Source: an uncultured Nonlabens sp. (GTDB taxonomy: Bacteria > Bacteroidota > Bacteroidia > Flavobacteriales > Flavobacteriaceae). Taken from it: 64,000 bases of DNA. Below are positions 16,290 through 25,432 of this stretch, one piece after another; the stretch's first letter is position 1; every line of letters starts with the position of its first letter. The translations under genes and the position numbers were made by a program. The stretch covers positions 248,001 through 312,000 of the forward strand of contig CANLKV010000001.1 in NCBI GenBank assembly GCA_947491755.1, in the 5' to 3' direction. The notes below the pieces were generated by a model that did no database searches, was not told where the DNA came from, and worked only from the letters and a program-made list of their open reading frames with translations.

Positions 16290-17606
16290 ATGAGCACAGA
16301 AACAATTCCATACATCCCATACAAAGTAAAAGACATTTCTCTTGCGGAATACGGTAGACTAGAAATCAACCTTGCTGAAGCAGAAATGCCTGGCCTCATG
16401 GCATTAAGAGAAGAATATGCAGCGTCGCAACCGCTTAAAGGAGCTCGCATCGCTGGGTGTTTACACATGACCATCCAGACCGCTGTATTGATAGAAACGC
16501 TGGTGGCACTAGGAGCAGATGTTACCTGGTCCTCTTGTAATATTTTCTCTACGCAAGACCATGCGGCTGCAGCTATAGCGGCTGCAGGTATTCCTGTTTA
16601 TGCCTGGAAAGGGATGAATGAAGAAGAATTTAACTGGTGTATTGAGCAGACCCTGTTTTTTGGAGAAGAGCGCAAGCCATTAAACATGATTCTAGATGAT
16701 GGTGGTGATTTGACAAACATGGTTTTTGATGAATATCCAGAACTGGCCAAAGGTATCAACGGTCTTTCTGAAGAAACTACTACAGGGGTTCACCGCTTAT
16801 ACGAGCGCATGAAAAACGGCACACTTGTGATGCCTGCCATCAATGTGAACGATTCAGTTACAAAATCAAAGTTTGATAATAAATACGGCTGTCGCGAGAG
16901 TGCAGTTGATGCCGTGCGTCGTGCTACAGACACGATGCTCGCTGGTAAGCGTGTGGTAGTATGCGGTTATGGTGATGTAGGAAAAGGTACCGCAGCATCA
17001 TTTAAAGGCGCAGGATCTATAGTCACCGTGACAGAAATTGATCCTATTTGTGCCCTACAGGCGGTGATGGATGGATTTGAAGTCAAACGACTGGAAAATG
17101 TAGTGGGTAATGCAGATGTTGTTATTACCACCACCGGTAATAAAGACATCATTAGAGGAGAGCACTTTAAAGCCATGCGCGATAAAGTGATCGTTTGTAA
17201 TATAGGTCACTTTGATAACGAAATAGACGTCGCTTTTCTAAATAAAAATTATGGTGATACTAAAGTAGAGATCAAGCCACAAGTTGATAAATACACCATT
17301 GACGGTAAAGATATTATCCTACTAGCAGAAGGCCGTCTGGTAAATCTGGGATGCGCTACAGGTCACCCTAGTTTTGTAATGAGTAATTCATTTACTAACC
17401 AGACACTGGCACAGATCGAATTGTGGAATAATCGTGATGCTTATAAAAACGAGGTTTATATGTTGCCTAAGCATCTGGATGAAAAAGTTGCCGCGCTACA
17501 CCTTTCAAGAATGGGTGCAGAGCTAACCGAATTAAAGAAAGATCAAGCAGATTATATAGGCGTAGAAGTTGCTGGTCCATTCAAGCCGGAATATTACAGA
17601 TATTAA
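16290..17606 (+). CDS. ahcY: Adenosylhomocysteinase
   Basis: Hydrolyses S-adenosylhomocysteine to adenosine and homocysteine in the methyl cycle, using bound NAD. The 438-residue protein has the family signatures: [17 protein letters not shown] near the N-terminus, [14 protein letters not shown] and the NAD-binding [17 protein letters not shown] (about 215-231). The C-terminal tail ends KPEYYRY as is usual for the family. It stands alone on the plus strand. The upstream gap has a small inverted repeat (GGGTT/AACCC, 16252-16266) but no riboswitch that I recognise. Confidence 0.97.
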   Translation: MSTETIPYIPYKVKDISLAEYGRLEINLAEAEMPGLMALREEYAASQPLKGARIAGCLHMTIQTAVLIETLVALGADVTWSSCNIFSTQDHAAAAIAAAGIPVYAWKGMNEEEFNWCIEQTLFFGEERKPLNMILDDGGDLTNMVFDEYPELAKGINGLSEETTTGVHRLYERMKNGTLVMPAINVNDSVTKSKFDNKYGCRESAVDAVRRATDTMLAGKRVVVCGYGDVGKGTAASFKGAGSIVTVTEIDPICALQAVMDGFEVKRLENVVGNADVVITTTGNKDIIRGEHFKAMRDKVIVCNIGHFDNEIDVAFLNKNYGDTKVEIKPQVDKYTIDGKDIILLAEGRLVNLGCATGHPSFVMSNSFTNQTLAQIELWNNRDAYKNEVYMLPKHLDEKVAALHLSRMGAELTELKKDQADYIGVEVAGPFKPEYYRY

Positions 17607-17681
17607 TAAAAATATCATATATTCCCGCATATGAAAGATTTTTCGGTACAAAAGGCCGTAAAACTTTAATAAATACACTTA

Positions 17682-17897
17682 ATGGAACTAAAACAGCAAG
17701 CAGAAGAGTACGAGAATATGTCGATGAGCAACATGTCAACGAGCGATCGTGTGCATGCCTCTCGTAAAGGCAAAGAACTTATACTAGCACTTAACGAAGT
17801 ATATAAAGAAACTAAAGATGAAGAAATCATGGACTTGATGAAGCGTCTTACTGCCAAAAAACAGAAAATAGAAAAACGTCTTAAAGGACGTCCATAA
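17682..17897 (+). CDS. Small conserved-looking helical protein
   Basis: A 71-residue, highly charged, predicted all-helical protein (many Lys and Glu, Met-rich start, KKQKIEKRLKGRP at the end). It has no membrane segment or signal peptide. It lies 75 bases after ahcY and is followed at once by a strong terminator, so it may be cotranscribed with ahcY. I believe similar short proteins occur in other Flavobacteria, but I cannot name a family or function. Confidence 0.65.
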   Translation: MELKQQAEEYENMSMSNMSTSDRVHASRKGKELILALNEVYKETKDEEIMDLMKRLTAKKQKIEKRLKGRP

Positions 17898-17901
17898 ATT
17901 T

Positions 17902-17932
17902 AAAAAGCCTCAAATTTATTTGGGGCTTTTTT
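17902..17932 (+). terminator. Intrinsic terminator after the 71-residue gene
   Basis: A 13-base-pair stem (17902-17914 with 17919-17931, one G-T pair), 4-base loop and a run of six T bases. Confidence 0.9.
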
Positions 17933-17997
17933 ATACCAAAATATCTTATAATTTTTATCATACAATTCACGTTGTAAAGTAATCATACTAATTGCTT

Positions 17998-18354
17998 ATG
18001 AAGTCCATTTTTTTGACGCTGATTATTGCCATGACCATCGTGGCTTGTACCACAGACAGCCCACAAATTAAAATCGATACAGAACACTTGAGTGGGTATA
18101 TTAAACCAGGAAATACTCTAGGTCTCTACAGCGACGCTGGTTTAAAGATTACTCAAGACTCTATACAAATGACTAACTGGCCATTGACAAAGCTTACTAC
18201 CTCACTAGAGAATGTTATGGACACCAGCCTAACAACCACTGCAAAGATCACAGACGTCTACACCATTCAAATATCCAATAAATCGCAGCTGCCAGAGCGG
18301 GAGTTTATTGATTCTTTGATAGTCATATTATCAGCAAATCGATTGATTGATTAA
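17998..18354 (+). CDS. Small lipoprotein of unknown function
   Basis: A 118-residue protein with a lipoprotein signal peptide: a short hydrophobic segment and the lipobox IVAC (Cys at about 17). The mature part has no recognised domain. ATG at 17998 is used; an in-frame TTG two codons earlier adds nothing. It is between the ahcY terminator and a terminator serving the opposite-strand ribosomal operon. Confidence 0.65.
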   Translation: MKSIFLTLIIAMTIVACTTDSPQIKIDTEHLSGYIKPGNTLGLYSDAGLKITQDSIQMTNWPLTKLTTSLENVMDTSLTTTAKITDVYTIQISNKSQLPEREFIDSLIVILSANRLID

Positions 18355-18383
18355 ATTTCAGAATCAGTTTTTAAAGCATAAAA

Positions 18384-18412
18384 AATCCCATCCAGCAAGC
18401 TGGATGGGATTG
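18384..18412 (-). terminator. Terminator of the rplU-rpmA operon
   Basis: A 13-base-pair perfect stem (18384-18396 with 18399-18411, core TCCCATCCAG); on the minus strand it is followed by a T run (complement of the A run at 18381-18385). Confidence 0.85.
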
Positions 18413-18433
18413 ATAATAAAAGTAACTTAAGGT

Positions 18434-18697
18434 TTAAGCCTCCGCTACTGGTACAATAGATACATAAGATCTATTGTTTTTCTTTTTAGTGAATTTAACT
18501 TCTCCATCTACTTGTGCATGTAGGGTAAAGTCTTTTCCAGCATATACGTTCTCACCTGGGTGGTGCTCCATACCTCGCTGACGGATGATGATGTTACCTG
18601 CAACTGCAGCTTGACCACCAAAAATCTTAACGCCTAAGCGTTTTGATTCAGATTCTCTTCCGTTTTTCGAACTACCTACTCCTTTTTTATGAGCCAT
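18434..18697 (-). CDS. rpmA: 50S ribosomal protein L27
   Basis: Ribosomal protein bL27, whose N-terminus reaches the peptidyl transferase centre. The sequence begins [20 protein letters not shown] and continues with [10 protein letters not shown] and IIRQRG, all characteristic; 87 residues is normal. It follows rplU on the minus strand by 21 bases, the conserved bacterial order, and precedes the terminator. Confidence 0.98.
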   Translation of the reverse strand: MAHKKGVGSSKNGRESESKRLGVKIFGGQAAVAGNIIIRQRGMEHHPGENVYAGKDFTLHAQVDGEVKFTKKKNNRSYVSIVPVAEA

Positions 18698-18718
18698 CTT
18701 GTTCTGTTTTTAATGTTA

Positions 18719-19234
18719 TTATTTACTCAATAATTCGATAAGTTCAGCTTTTTTCAGTGCTGAATATCCCTCGAGTCCTCTTTCTTTTGCCATTTCCTTT
18801 AACTCTGCAACCGTGTTGTTGCTCAAGTCTGTATCTGCAGCAGCTGTTGTTTCTGTTGCAGCTGGCTTGTCTTGTTTTTTCGCTTTCGCGGAAGCGGAAT
18901 CAGAAGTAGCCTTCTTACCACCAGAAGTCGCGATGTTAGAGATTTGAATCTCTGACAAGTACTGTCTGTGACCGTTTTTCTTACGGTATCCTTTTCTACG
19001 TTTTTTCTTAAAAACGATTACTTTGTCACCTTTAAGGTGTCCCAGAACTTTTGCTTCTGCAAATGCTCCTTCTATAGCTGGGGCGCCGAGTGTAATGTTG
19101 TCGCCATCACCTAAAAGAAGAACTTTATCGATAGAAACCGTGGCTCCCTCGTCTTCTTGTAAGCGGTGTACAAACAACTTTTGATCTTTCTCGATCTTGT
19201 ATTGTTGCCCTGCTATCTCTACGATTGCGTACAT
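18719..19234 (-). CDS. rplU: 50S ribosomal protein L21 with C-terminal extension
   Basis: Residues 1-103 are a standard bL21 (start MYAIVEIAGQQYKIE, then FKKKRRKGYRKKNGHRQ). At 171 residues it is about 70 longer than typical. The extension consists of a low-complexity linker rich in Ala, Lys, Thr and Ser (about 104-137), containing the palindrome variant read as SASAKA (113-118), and a small helix-extended-helix-like domain (about 138-171: VAELKEMAKERGLEGYSALKKAELIELL) resembling SAP/HeH/Rho-N modules that bind nucleic acid. Long L21 proteins with such tails occur in Bacteroidetes as I recall. A perfect promoter lies upstream. Confidence 0.96.
   Translation of the reverse strand: MYAIVEIAGQQYKIEKDQKLFVHRLQEDEGATVSIDKVLLLGDGDNITLGAPAIEGAFAEAKVLGHLKGDKVIVFKKKRRKGYRKKNGHRQYLSEIQISNIATSGGKKATSDSASAKAKKQDKPAATETTAAADTDLSNNTVAELKEMAKERGLEGYSALKKAELIELLSK
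18881..18896. repeat. 16-base palindrome variant, copy 5 (in rplU)
   Basis: CGCTTTCGCGGAAGCG, one base off the perfect palindrome. It encodes the linker between L21 and its C-terminal domain. Confidence 0.9.
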
Positions 19235-19266
19235 AATGATTAATTAATATGATTAATTTCGGGCTG

Positions 19267-19297
19267 CAAATATACTCCTATTGTACAAATACACAAA
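19267..19297 (-). promoter_or_regulatory. Bacteroidetes-type promoter for rplU-rpmA
   Basis: On the minus strand TTTG (19297-19294), exactly 19 bases, then TATATTTG (19274-19267): a perfect consensus. The predicted start is about 25 bases before the rplU ATG. Confidence 0.85.
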
Positions 19298-19326
19298 GTT
19301 ATAAACAATTAATAAACGGTGGGATT

Positions 19327-19800
19327 CTAGTGTGAATCGTTCATGGGGTCTTGTTTCTTGCGTACTTTTTTAGTGTTCCAGGACTGCTTATAGATAGGCA
19401 AGATGATTAACGCACTTACAATAGTTGTTGCTATACCTGATAAAAAGACAAATAATAAAGTTGCCACTCGTATACCGCGACCTGCAATGGTAATTTGCTC
19501 TTGTAATTTTTGAGCGAGGTCTGGATCAATTTCGAATAAATAAACGGCAATAAAAACAGTAAAGATAGTAGTCCCTACTAGACCAGATAGAAGAGCGGCG
19601 GTAAAGCCCTCCATATATTTAAAACGACCATCTGCATTGCGATATACATCACGCACAGCAAGAAAAATACAGCCACCAGTTAAAATCGCATTAAAAAATG
19701 ATAGATATACCCTATCTGCCAGACCTAAGAAAGCAGTAATAAGGAAATAACCTATTAATGTTGCCGCTATGTAAAGTCCGTACTTAAATGTGTTTTTCAT
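19327..19800 (-). CDS. DUF4199 family membrane protein
   Basis: A membrane protein of about 157 residues with four hydrophobic helices, matching DUF4199, a Bacteroidetes family of unknown function. I start it at the ATG at 19800 because the preceding 32 in-frame residues (from ATG 19896) are hydrophilic and unlike a signal sequence; the longer form remains possible. It ends with a basic tail (KKVRKKQDP). It lies upstream of the ribosomal operon on the same strand but that operon has its own promoter. Confidence 0.7.
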   Translation of the reverse strand: MKNTFKYGLYIAATLIGYFLITAFLGLADRVYLSFFNAILTGGCIFLAVRDVYRNADGRFKYMEGFTAALLSGLVGTTIFTVFIAVYLFEIDPDLAQKLQEQITIAGRGIRVATLLFVFLSGIATTIVSALIILPIYKQSWNTKKVRKKQDPMNDSH

Positions 19801-19975
19801 ATGTGTTTTAAATGGTTGTACAGTAAATGTAACATCAATTGCGGCAGTTTGATGCAGTTTTGAAATTACTTTAACTGTATCATTGCGGGTTTCCATTTAT
19901 TTTTAACCGGTCTTAGGTTTCTTGTAACATATACTTAAGAATACCTACTTATTAAGAACAATAAATTAATATCCC

Positions 19976-21712
19976 ATGAAGAAAATCATTTTGAGTCTTG
20001 CGGCTGCGTTAGTTTGCGCTGTTGGATTTTCCCAAAAAGTTGAATTCACAGAGTATGACCTAGACAATGGTTTACATGTGATTTTACATCAAGAAAACGC
20101 AGCTCCTGTTGTCACTGTAGGTGTCATGTATCAGGTAGGTGCAAAAGATGAAGAGCCAGGACGCACTGGATTTGCTCACTTTTTTGAACACTTACTTTTT
20201 GAAGGTACAAAAAATATCGAGCGCGGCGAGTGGTTCAATATAGTAGCGGCAAATGGCGGTAGCAATAACGCTAACACCACACAAGATCGCACCTATTACT
20301 ATGAAACTTTTCCTTCTAATAAGTTAGAACTAGGCTTATGGATGGAGAGTGAACGCATGCTGCACCCACAAATAGAGCAAATAGGTGTGGACACTCAAAA
20401 CGAGGTTGTTAAAGAAGAAAAACGCCAGCGCATTGATAATGCTCCTTATGGAGCGATCATCTATCGCACCGGTATTGACAAGCACCTCTTTAAAAAACAT
20501 CCCTACGGTCAATCGGTCATAGGATCAATGGAAGATTTGAATGCAGCAAAACTGGAGGAGTTTAAATCATTTAACGATAAGTATTATAATCCTAATAATG
20601 CCACTCTAGTTGTAGCGGGCGATATTGATATCAAAGAGACCAAAAAGTTGATTGAAGATTATTTTGGTCCTATTGAAAATAAAGCACCACGAAACAATCG
20701 TGAGGTTATAGTAGAGGATCCCATTACTGAAACTAGGTATGCGACAGAGTATGATGCAAATATCCAGATCCCTGCTAAGATTTTTTCATACATCACTCCT
20801 AAATCGACAGATCGTGATGCTTATGTTCTAGATTATATTTCGCAAGTCTTAACAGGCGGCGCCAGCTCGAGAATGCAAAAAAGAATGGTCGAAGATGAAA
20901 AAATCGCATTTCAAGTACTTGCATTTAATCAGGCCAATCAAGATTATGGCACCTACACCATGGGAGCATTATCAAAAGGCGATGTTGAGTTGAGTACTCT
21001 AGCCAAAGTAATGGATGAAGAAATTGAAAAACTACAAACTACCCTGATTACTGAACGCGAGTATCAAAAACTTCAAAATCAGTTTGAAGCACAATATGTG
21101 AATTCAAATTCTAGCGTGCAAGGTATAGCTAGCTCACTCGCTACCTATAATATGCTACAAGGGGATACCGATCGTATCAATAAAGAATTAGACATCTACA
21201 AGAGTATAACTAGAGAAGATATAAGACGTGCTGCAAATCAATATTTAAAACCATCGCAGCGTCTAGAGTTAGACTATCTAGCTGGAGAAGCACCAGACGA
21301 TATGGCTGATGCTAAAGATGAGGTAGAACAAATGAAAGAAGAGATGATGGCGACAGGCACTAATAAAATGTCTGACAAAATATTTTTTGACTACAACAAA
21401 GCTACTTTAACAGAGAACTCAAAGAAAGAGCTGGACAAAATGGCGCAAGTTTTATTAACTGACCCCACGCTACTTTTAAAAGCAGAGACTTTTACAGACA
21501 GTCGCGGTAGCGATGCCTACAATATGGCGCTGTCAAAAAAGCGATCTGCGGCAGTAATAGGTTATTTAGTTGCAAAAGGGGTAGATAAAAGTCGCCTTAC
21601 AGGTATAGGCCGTGGTGAAGCAAACCCTATCGTAGACTGTACTAGCAAAGAATGTACAGACGAGGAATATGAACAATCGAGAAGAACAGAATTTACCATC
21701 TCAAAAAAATAA
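19976..21712 (+). CDS. Periplasmic M16 zinc peptidase fused to an OmpA-like domain
   Basis: A secreted, 578-residue protein. Residues 1-19 form a signal peptide ending GFSQ. The M16 (insulinase/pitrilysin) domain carries the zinc-binding inverted motif HFFEH at 68-72 and the downstream acidic stretch NEVVKEEKRQ, so it should be catalytic. An M16 C-terminal half follows to about residue 440. The last ~115 residues (about 462-578) are an OmpA-like peptidoglycan-binding domain: DKIFFDYNKATLTENSKKEL, TDSRGSDAYNMALSKKRSAAV, GIGRGEANP. I do not recall this fusion as usual; it would tether the protease to the cell wall. The next gene, 9 bases on, encodes an M16 partner lacking the zinc motif. Confidence 0.9.
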   Translation: MKKIILSLAAALVCAVGFSQKVEFTEYDLDNGLHVILHQENAAPVVTVGVMYQVGAKDEEPGRTGFAHFFEHLLFEGTKNIERGEWFNIVAANGGSNNANTTQDRTYYYETFPSNKLELGLWMESERMLHPQIEQIGVDTQNEVVKEEKRQRIDNAPYGAIIYRTGIDKHLFKKHPYGQSVIGSMEDLNAAKLEEFKSFNDKYYNPNNATLVVAGDIDIKETKKLIEDYFGPIENKAPRNNREVIVEDPITETRYATEYDANIQIPAKIFSYITPKSTDRDAYVLDYISQVLTGGASSRMQKRMVEDEKIAFQVLAFNQANQDYGTYTMGALSKGDVELSTLAKVMDEEIEKLQTTLITEREYQKLQNQFEAQYVNSNSSVQGIASSLATYNMLQGDTDRINKELDIYKSITREDIRRAANQYLKPSQRLELDYLAGEAPDDMADAKDEVEQMKEEMMATGTNKMSDKIFFDYNKATLTENSKKELDKMAQVLLTDPTLLLKAETFTDSRGSDAYNMALSKKRSAAVIGYLVAKGVDKSRLTGIGRGEANPIVDCTSKECTDEEYEQSRRTEFTISKK

Positions 21713-21721
21713 TTATATCCG

Positions 21722-23788
21722 ATGAAAAAATATATCAACATTACAATGGCTCTTCTTTTTATAGGGACGGCTGCCATTGCACAAATAGATCGATCTAAAA
21801 TTCCTGCCTCTGGACCTACTCCAGAGATCAATCTGGGAGATCCAGATACTTTTGAACTAGACAATGGGCTGCAAGTGCTTGTGGTAACTGACCGCAAACT
21901 GCCTACTATAACCATGAGCCTAGATTTAAATAACGCTCCTATAATAGAAGGCGATAAAGCTGGTGTATTATCCTTGACAGGATCTATAATGGGTAAAGGG
22001 ACCACAAAAACACCCAAAGAAAAATTTAATGAAGAAGTAGATTATCTAGGAGCGCGCATCAGTGTAGGTACTGGTGGTGGGTTTGTTAGTACACTCTCAA
22101 AATATACCGACGAGGTAACCGCCATGTTTGCAGAGGCTGCTTTGTATCCTAATTTTACCCAAGAAGAACTGGATACAGAAAAATCACAGCTTATTGAAGG
22201 TATCAAGTCTGGAGAGAACAGTGCAGCAGCAATCGCTGGAACAGTACGCAATGCTCTTGTCTATGGAAAAGATCATGCTGCTGGTGAGTTCCCTACGGAA
22301 GAAACTATTAATAATGTGAGCCTTGCAGATGTAAAGGACTTCTACAACAAATATTTTGTTCCTAATAATGCCTATTTATTAATCAGTGGTGACATTGATA
22401 AAAAGGAAGCTAAACGACTCGTAGAAAAATACTTTGGCGACTGGAAAGCAAAAGAAGCGCCTGAATCTGTATTGCCAGAAGTAGCTGACGTCGATCAGAC
22501 GGTAATCAATTTCGTAGACGTACCTAATGCCGTACAAACAGAGCTAGCGGTAATCAACATCTCTGAGCTTAAAATGAGTGACGAGGATTATCATGCAGCG
22601 CTAGTGGCTAACTACATTTTTGGAGGTGGTTTTGGATCTTACTTAAACATGAACTTAAGAGAGAAAAACGGATACACCTATGGTGCTGGGTCTTCTCTAG
22701 GAGCAGGAAGAAACTATAAATCAACTTTTAGAGCTGCCACTAAAGTGCGAAATGAAGTAACTGACAGCGCTGTGGTAGAAACTTTTAAAGAGCTAGATAG
22801 AATAAGAAACACCTATGTATCAGATGAAGATTTATCTAACGCCAAAGCAAAATTCTTAGGGAATTTTATCATGCAATCCGAAGATAAGTCTGTCGTTGCA
22901 AACCGTGCCATTACTATACGCACAAATGATCTAGATGAAGATTTTTACAAAGATTTCATCGCAAATATCAATGCAGTAACTAAAGAGGATGTAAAGCGCG
23001 TTGCTAACAAATACATGAAGGCTGAAAATATGCGTGTTGTTCTTGTTGGAAAAGCAAGTGAGGTACTAGAGAATCTTGAAAAAATGAAGGTTAACGGTAA
23101 AACATTACCGATAGAATTCTATGATAAAGAAGCAAACCCAACAGACAGACCGTCTACCATTGCTGTACCAGCTGGCACTACAGTAAATACTGTTTTTGCA
23201 GACTACGTAAAAGCTATAGGTGGTAGAGAAGCTCTTGCAAACGTCAAATCTATGGCCATGATCGCATCATCCTCTACACCCATGGGAGAGATTATGATGA
23301 ATATGAAAAAGACAAGCGACAAAAAAATGAATCAAACCGTTAGCGTGGGTGGTAATGTGATGTCAAAGTCGATTTATGCAGATGGTAAAGGAAAAGTCTC
23401 TGGCATGCAAGGAAACGCAAATGTAGAAGGTGAACAGCTCGCTGCCCTAGCAGAAGAGGCCGTTTTATTTCCAGAATATGAATATCCAGATCGTGGGGAG
23501 TTGATAGGAGCGGAAAGAATGGATGATAAAGAAGTCTATGTAATCAAATGGTCCGACGACAAAAAGCGATTCTATGACATGGCAACCGGTTTGCTAGTAG
23601 GAGTTGAGACAACTACCAAAGCGCAGGGTCAAGAGTTCAAGAGCATGATAAAGTACGACAATTATAAAGAAGTAAAAGGGGTCAAATTCCCTATGACAAT
23701 CATTCAGAACATGGCGGGTCGTGACTTCAGATTTGACGTGAACACCATCAAGATCAATGAAGGTGTAAATGATGCAGACTTTGAATAG
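21722..23788 (+). CDS. Inactive M16-family partner with C-terminal lipoprotein-carrier-like domain
   Basis: A 688-residue secreted protein (signal peptide cut after IAQ, about residue 20). Residues ~35-470 are an M16 domain pair, but the HxxEH zinc motif is absent (the aligned region reads LSLTGSIMGKGTT), while the RxxxY-type substrate region NLREKNGYTYGAGSSLGAGR is kept. This is the pattern of heterodimeric M16 peptidases, where one subunit is catalytic and the other binds substrate. Residues ~480-688 form an extra beta-rich domain beginning DYVKAIGGREALANVKSMAM, resembling LolA/outer-membrane lipoprotein-sorting-like domains often fused to Bacteroidetes M16 proteins. Palindrome copy 6 lies 18 bases after the stop. 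Confidence 0.88.
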   Translation: MKKYINITMALLFIGTAAIAQIDRSKIPASGPTPEINLGDPDTFELDNGLQVLVVTDRKLPTITMSLDLNNAPIIEGDKAGVLSLTGSIMGKGTTKTPKEKFNEEVDYLGARISVGTGGGFVSTLSKYTDEVTAMFAEAALYPNFTQEELDTEKSQLIEGIKSGENSAAAIAGTVRNALVYGKDHAAGEFPTEETINNVSLADVKDFYNKYFVPNNAYLLISGDIDKKEAKRLVEKYFGDWKAKEAPESVLPEVADVDQTVINFVDVPNAVQTELAVINISELKMSDEDYHAALVANYIFGGGFGSYLNMNLREKNGYTYGAGSSLGAGRNYKSTFRAATKVRNEVTDSAVVETFKELDRIRNTYVSDEDLSNAKAKFLGNFIMQSEDKSVVANRAITIRTNDLDEDFYKDFIANINAVTKEDVKRVANKYMKAENMRVVLVGKASEVLENLEKMKVNGKTLPIEFYDKEANPTDRPSTIAVPAGTTVNTVFADYVKAIGGREALANVKSMAMIASSSTPMGEIMMNMKKTSDKKMNQTVSVGGNVMSKSIYADGKGKVSGMQGNANVEGEQLAALAEEAVLFPEYEYPDRGELIGAERMDDKEVYVIKWSDDKKRFYDMATGLLVGVETTTKAQGQEFKSMIKYDNYKEVKGVKFPMTIIQNMAGRDFRFDVNTIKINEGVNDADFE

Positions 23789-23805
23789 CATGCTGTTGTA
23801 GAGTT

Positions 23806-23821
23806 CGCTTTCGCGAAAGCG
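23806..23821. repeat. 16-base palindrome, copy 6 (intergenic)
   Basis: Perfect copy just after the M16 pair and before the converging EamA gene; left flank GAGTT as at 53685 and 60127. It could also act as a stem for termination, but no T run follows. Confidence 0.95.
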
Positions 23822-23862
23822 AATATTCTATCAACACGTGTGACACTTAAAGAACCAGTCTC

Positions 23863-24780
23863 TTAACTAGAGGCTGGTTTTTTCTTTTTCTTATCGAGGG
23901 TTACCAGCACCACCGCAAAAATGATAACTCCAGTTGCCACTATTTGCCACATAGAAAAGCTTTCTCCATCAAGCATGCCCCAGGATAACCCTACAACTGG
24001 CATTAAATAGGTAACGCTGCTTGCAAACACTGGCGAGGTAATCTGTACCAGCTTGTTGAACATTATTTTTGCAGCAACCGTCCCAAAGAGGCACAACACT
24101 ACAACATAACCTAGACTCTCTAATACAGCCTCTGACTCAAAATCTAATGATGGGCCGTCTGCAATAAAAAATACAGTAATGGCCAGTGGTAAAATGAAAA
24201 CAAAATTTGCCGTTGCAATGGCAAGAGGCTTTACATTTTGTAAAAAGCGCTTGATAATATTTACATTACTCGCATAGCAGCAACAGGCTATCAATATAAG
24301 ACCAACAAACAAGTAATTTTGATCTGGATTGCTATCCATACCTGCAAGAATCAGACCTACAGCACCGCCCAGACCTATAATCACACCTAATAACTGCCTC
24401 CTAGTAAACGTTATACCAAAAAGTACCGCTCCTAAAATTAAAGTAATTAAGGGCACGGTAGAATTGAGAATCGCACTGATCGCACTGTCGATTTCAGTCT
24501 GGGCATAAGCAAATAAGAATGCTGGAAAAAAAGTACCTAGCAAACCAGACAATGCGAGCCATGGCCAGTATTTACGGTCTGTTTTAATAAAGGATCGCCA
24601 GCCTATAAGCACTAGAACACTGCCTGATATCATGGTGCGCAAAGCGCCTAGTTGTAAGGGTTGTATAGTTAGATTGCCACTGCCATCCTGACCCAGCGCT
24701 TTCTTTATTAGGATAAAAGACGATCCCCAGATAAGACTTAGGATAATGAGATATACGTACTTGAGTCGAGAATCTTCCAT
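23863..24780 (-). CDS. EamA-family (DMT) transporter
   Basis: A polytopic inner-membrane permease of about 305 residues with ten hydrophobic helices in two repeats (first begins YLIILSLIWGSSFILIKKAL). EamA proteins export metabolites or amino acids; substrate cannot be told from sequence. I start at ATG 24780; a TTG at 24801 would add seven residues. The C-terminus is Lys-rich (LDKKKKKP), consistent with a cytoplasmic tail. It converges on the M16 genes. Confidence 0.85.
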   Translation of the reverse strand: MEDSRLKYVYLIILSLIWGSSFILIKKALGQDGSGNLTIQPLQLGALRTMISGSVLVLIGWRSFIKTDRKYWPWLALSGLLGTFFPAFLFAYAQTEIDSAISAILNSTVPLITLILGAVLFGITFTRRQLLGVIIGLGGAVGLILAGMDSNPDQNYLFVGLILIACCCYASNVNIIKRFLQNVKPLAIATANFVFILPLAITVFFIADGPSLDFESEAVLESLGYVVVLCLFGTVAAKIMFNKLVQITSPVFASSVTYLMPVVGLSWGMLDGESFSMWQIVATGVIIFAVVLVTLDKKKKKPASS

Positions 24781-24865
24781 GAGAAATTTATTGATGGACA
24801 AAGGTGGTGCTTTTATCGATACTAATTCTCATTAAAGATTTGACATACCGTAACGCACAGTTGCG

Positions 24866-25432
24866 CTACCTCCACTGTAGGGTCTCCATCATTTTAATCA
24901 TGTCTTTTTTTACATAATCTACTGCTGGAAGAATGGAGTCATAATTAGGCTCTCGATCAAAATACAAGGCGGCTGTCAGGAAATGTTTTGTACTATCTGT
25001 GGCATAAAATTGCACGTTTGATGCAGCATTCCCCTCAATCTCGTACTGCATGCCATAAACGCGATCTTGCGCATTAATAAATGGGTATTCTGCGATAGCA
25101 TCTGCCATTTGATTATGATTGTAGGAGAGTTTTTGACCATCAATAAGCAACTGGCGTAAGTTTGTATCATTAACCTCGCGATAGGTAAGATACACTTTGG
25201 CATCCAGGTCTGGATAACTAACACTAGAGGATCCATCCTTATTAATTTTTACGGTTGTCATCGCATTTACCTCAAAAGAATAAGGCAATCCCTTTTCCAT
25301 AGATTGATAGGACGGCGTCTTATAATTAAGCGCCAGTTGTGCGTCTGGTTTAGGCACGGGAGCATCTGCATTGCAACTCGCTAGAGTTACAATTACAACA
25401 ATGAGAAAAAAGACTTTTAAGGTATCGTACAC
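24866..25432 (-). CDS. gldD: Gliding motility lipoprotein GldD
   Basis: A 188-residue lipoprotein required for gliding and type IX secretion in Flavobacterium johnsoniae. It has a lipoprotein signal with lipobox LASC (Cys at about 20), and the family-like sequence LALNYKTPSYQSMEKGLPYSFEVN. Its start overlaps the 3' end of gldE by 16 bases, the conserved gldE-gldD order. Its presence implies that the organism has the gliding/T9SS machinery, or remnants of it. Confidence 0.92.
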   Translation of the reverse strand: MYDTLKVFFLIVVIVTLASCNADAPVPKPDAQLALNYKTPSYQSMEKGLPYSFEVNAMTTVKINKDGSSSVSYPDLDAKVYLTYREVNDTNLRQLLIDGQKLSYNHNQMADAIAEYPFINAQDRVYGMQYEIEGNAASNVQFYATDSTKHFLTAALYFDREPNYDSILPAVDYVKKDMIKMMETLQWR

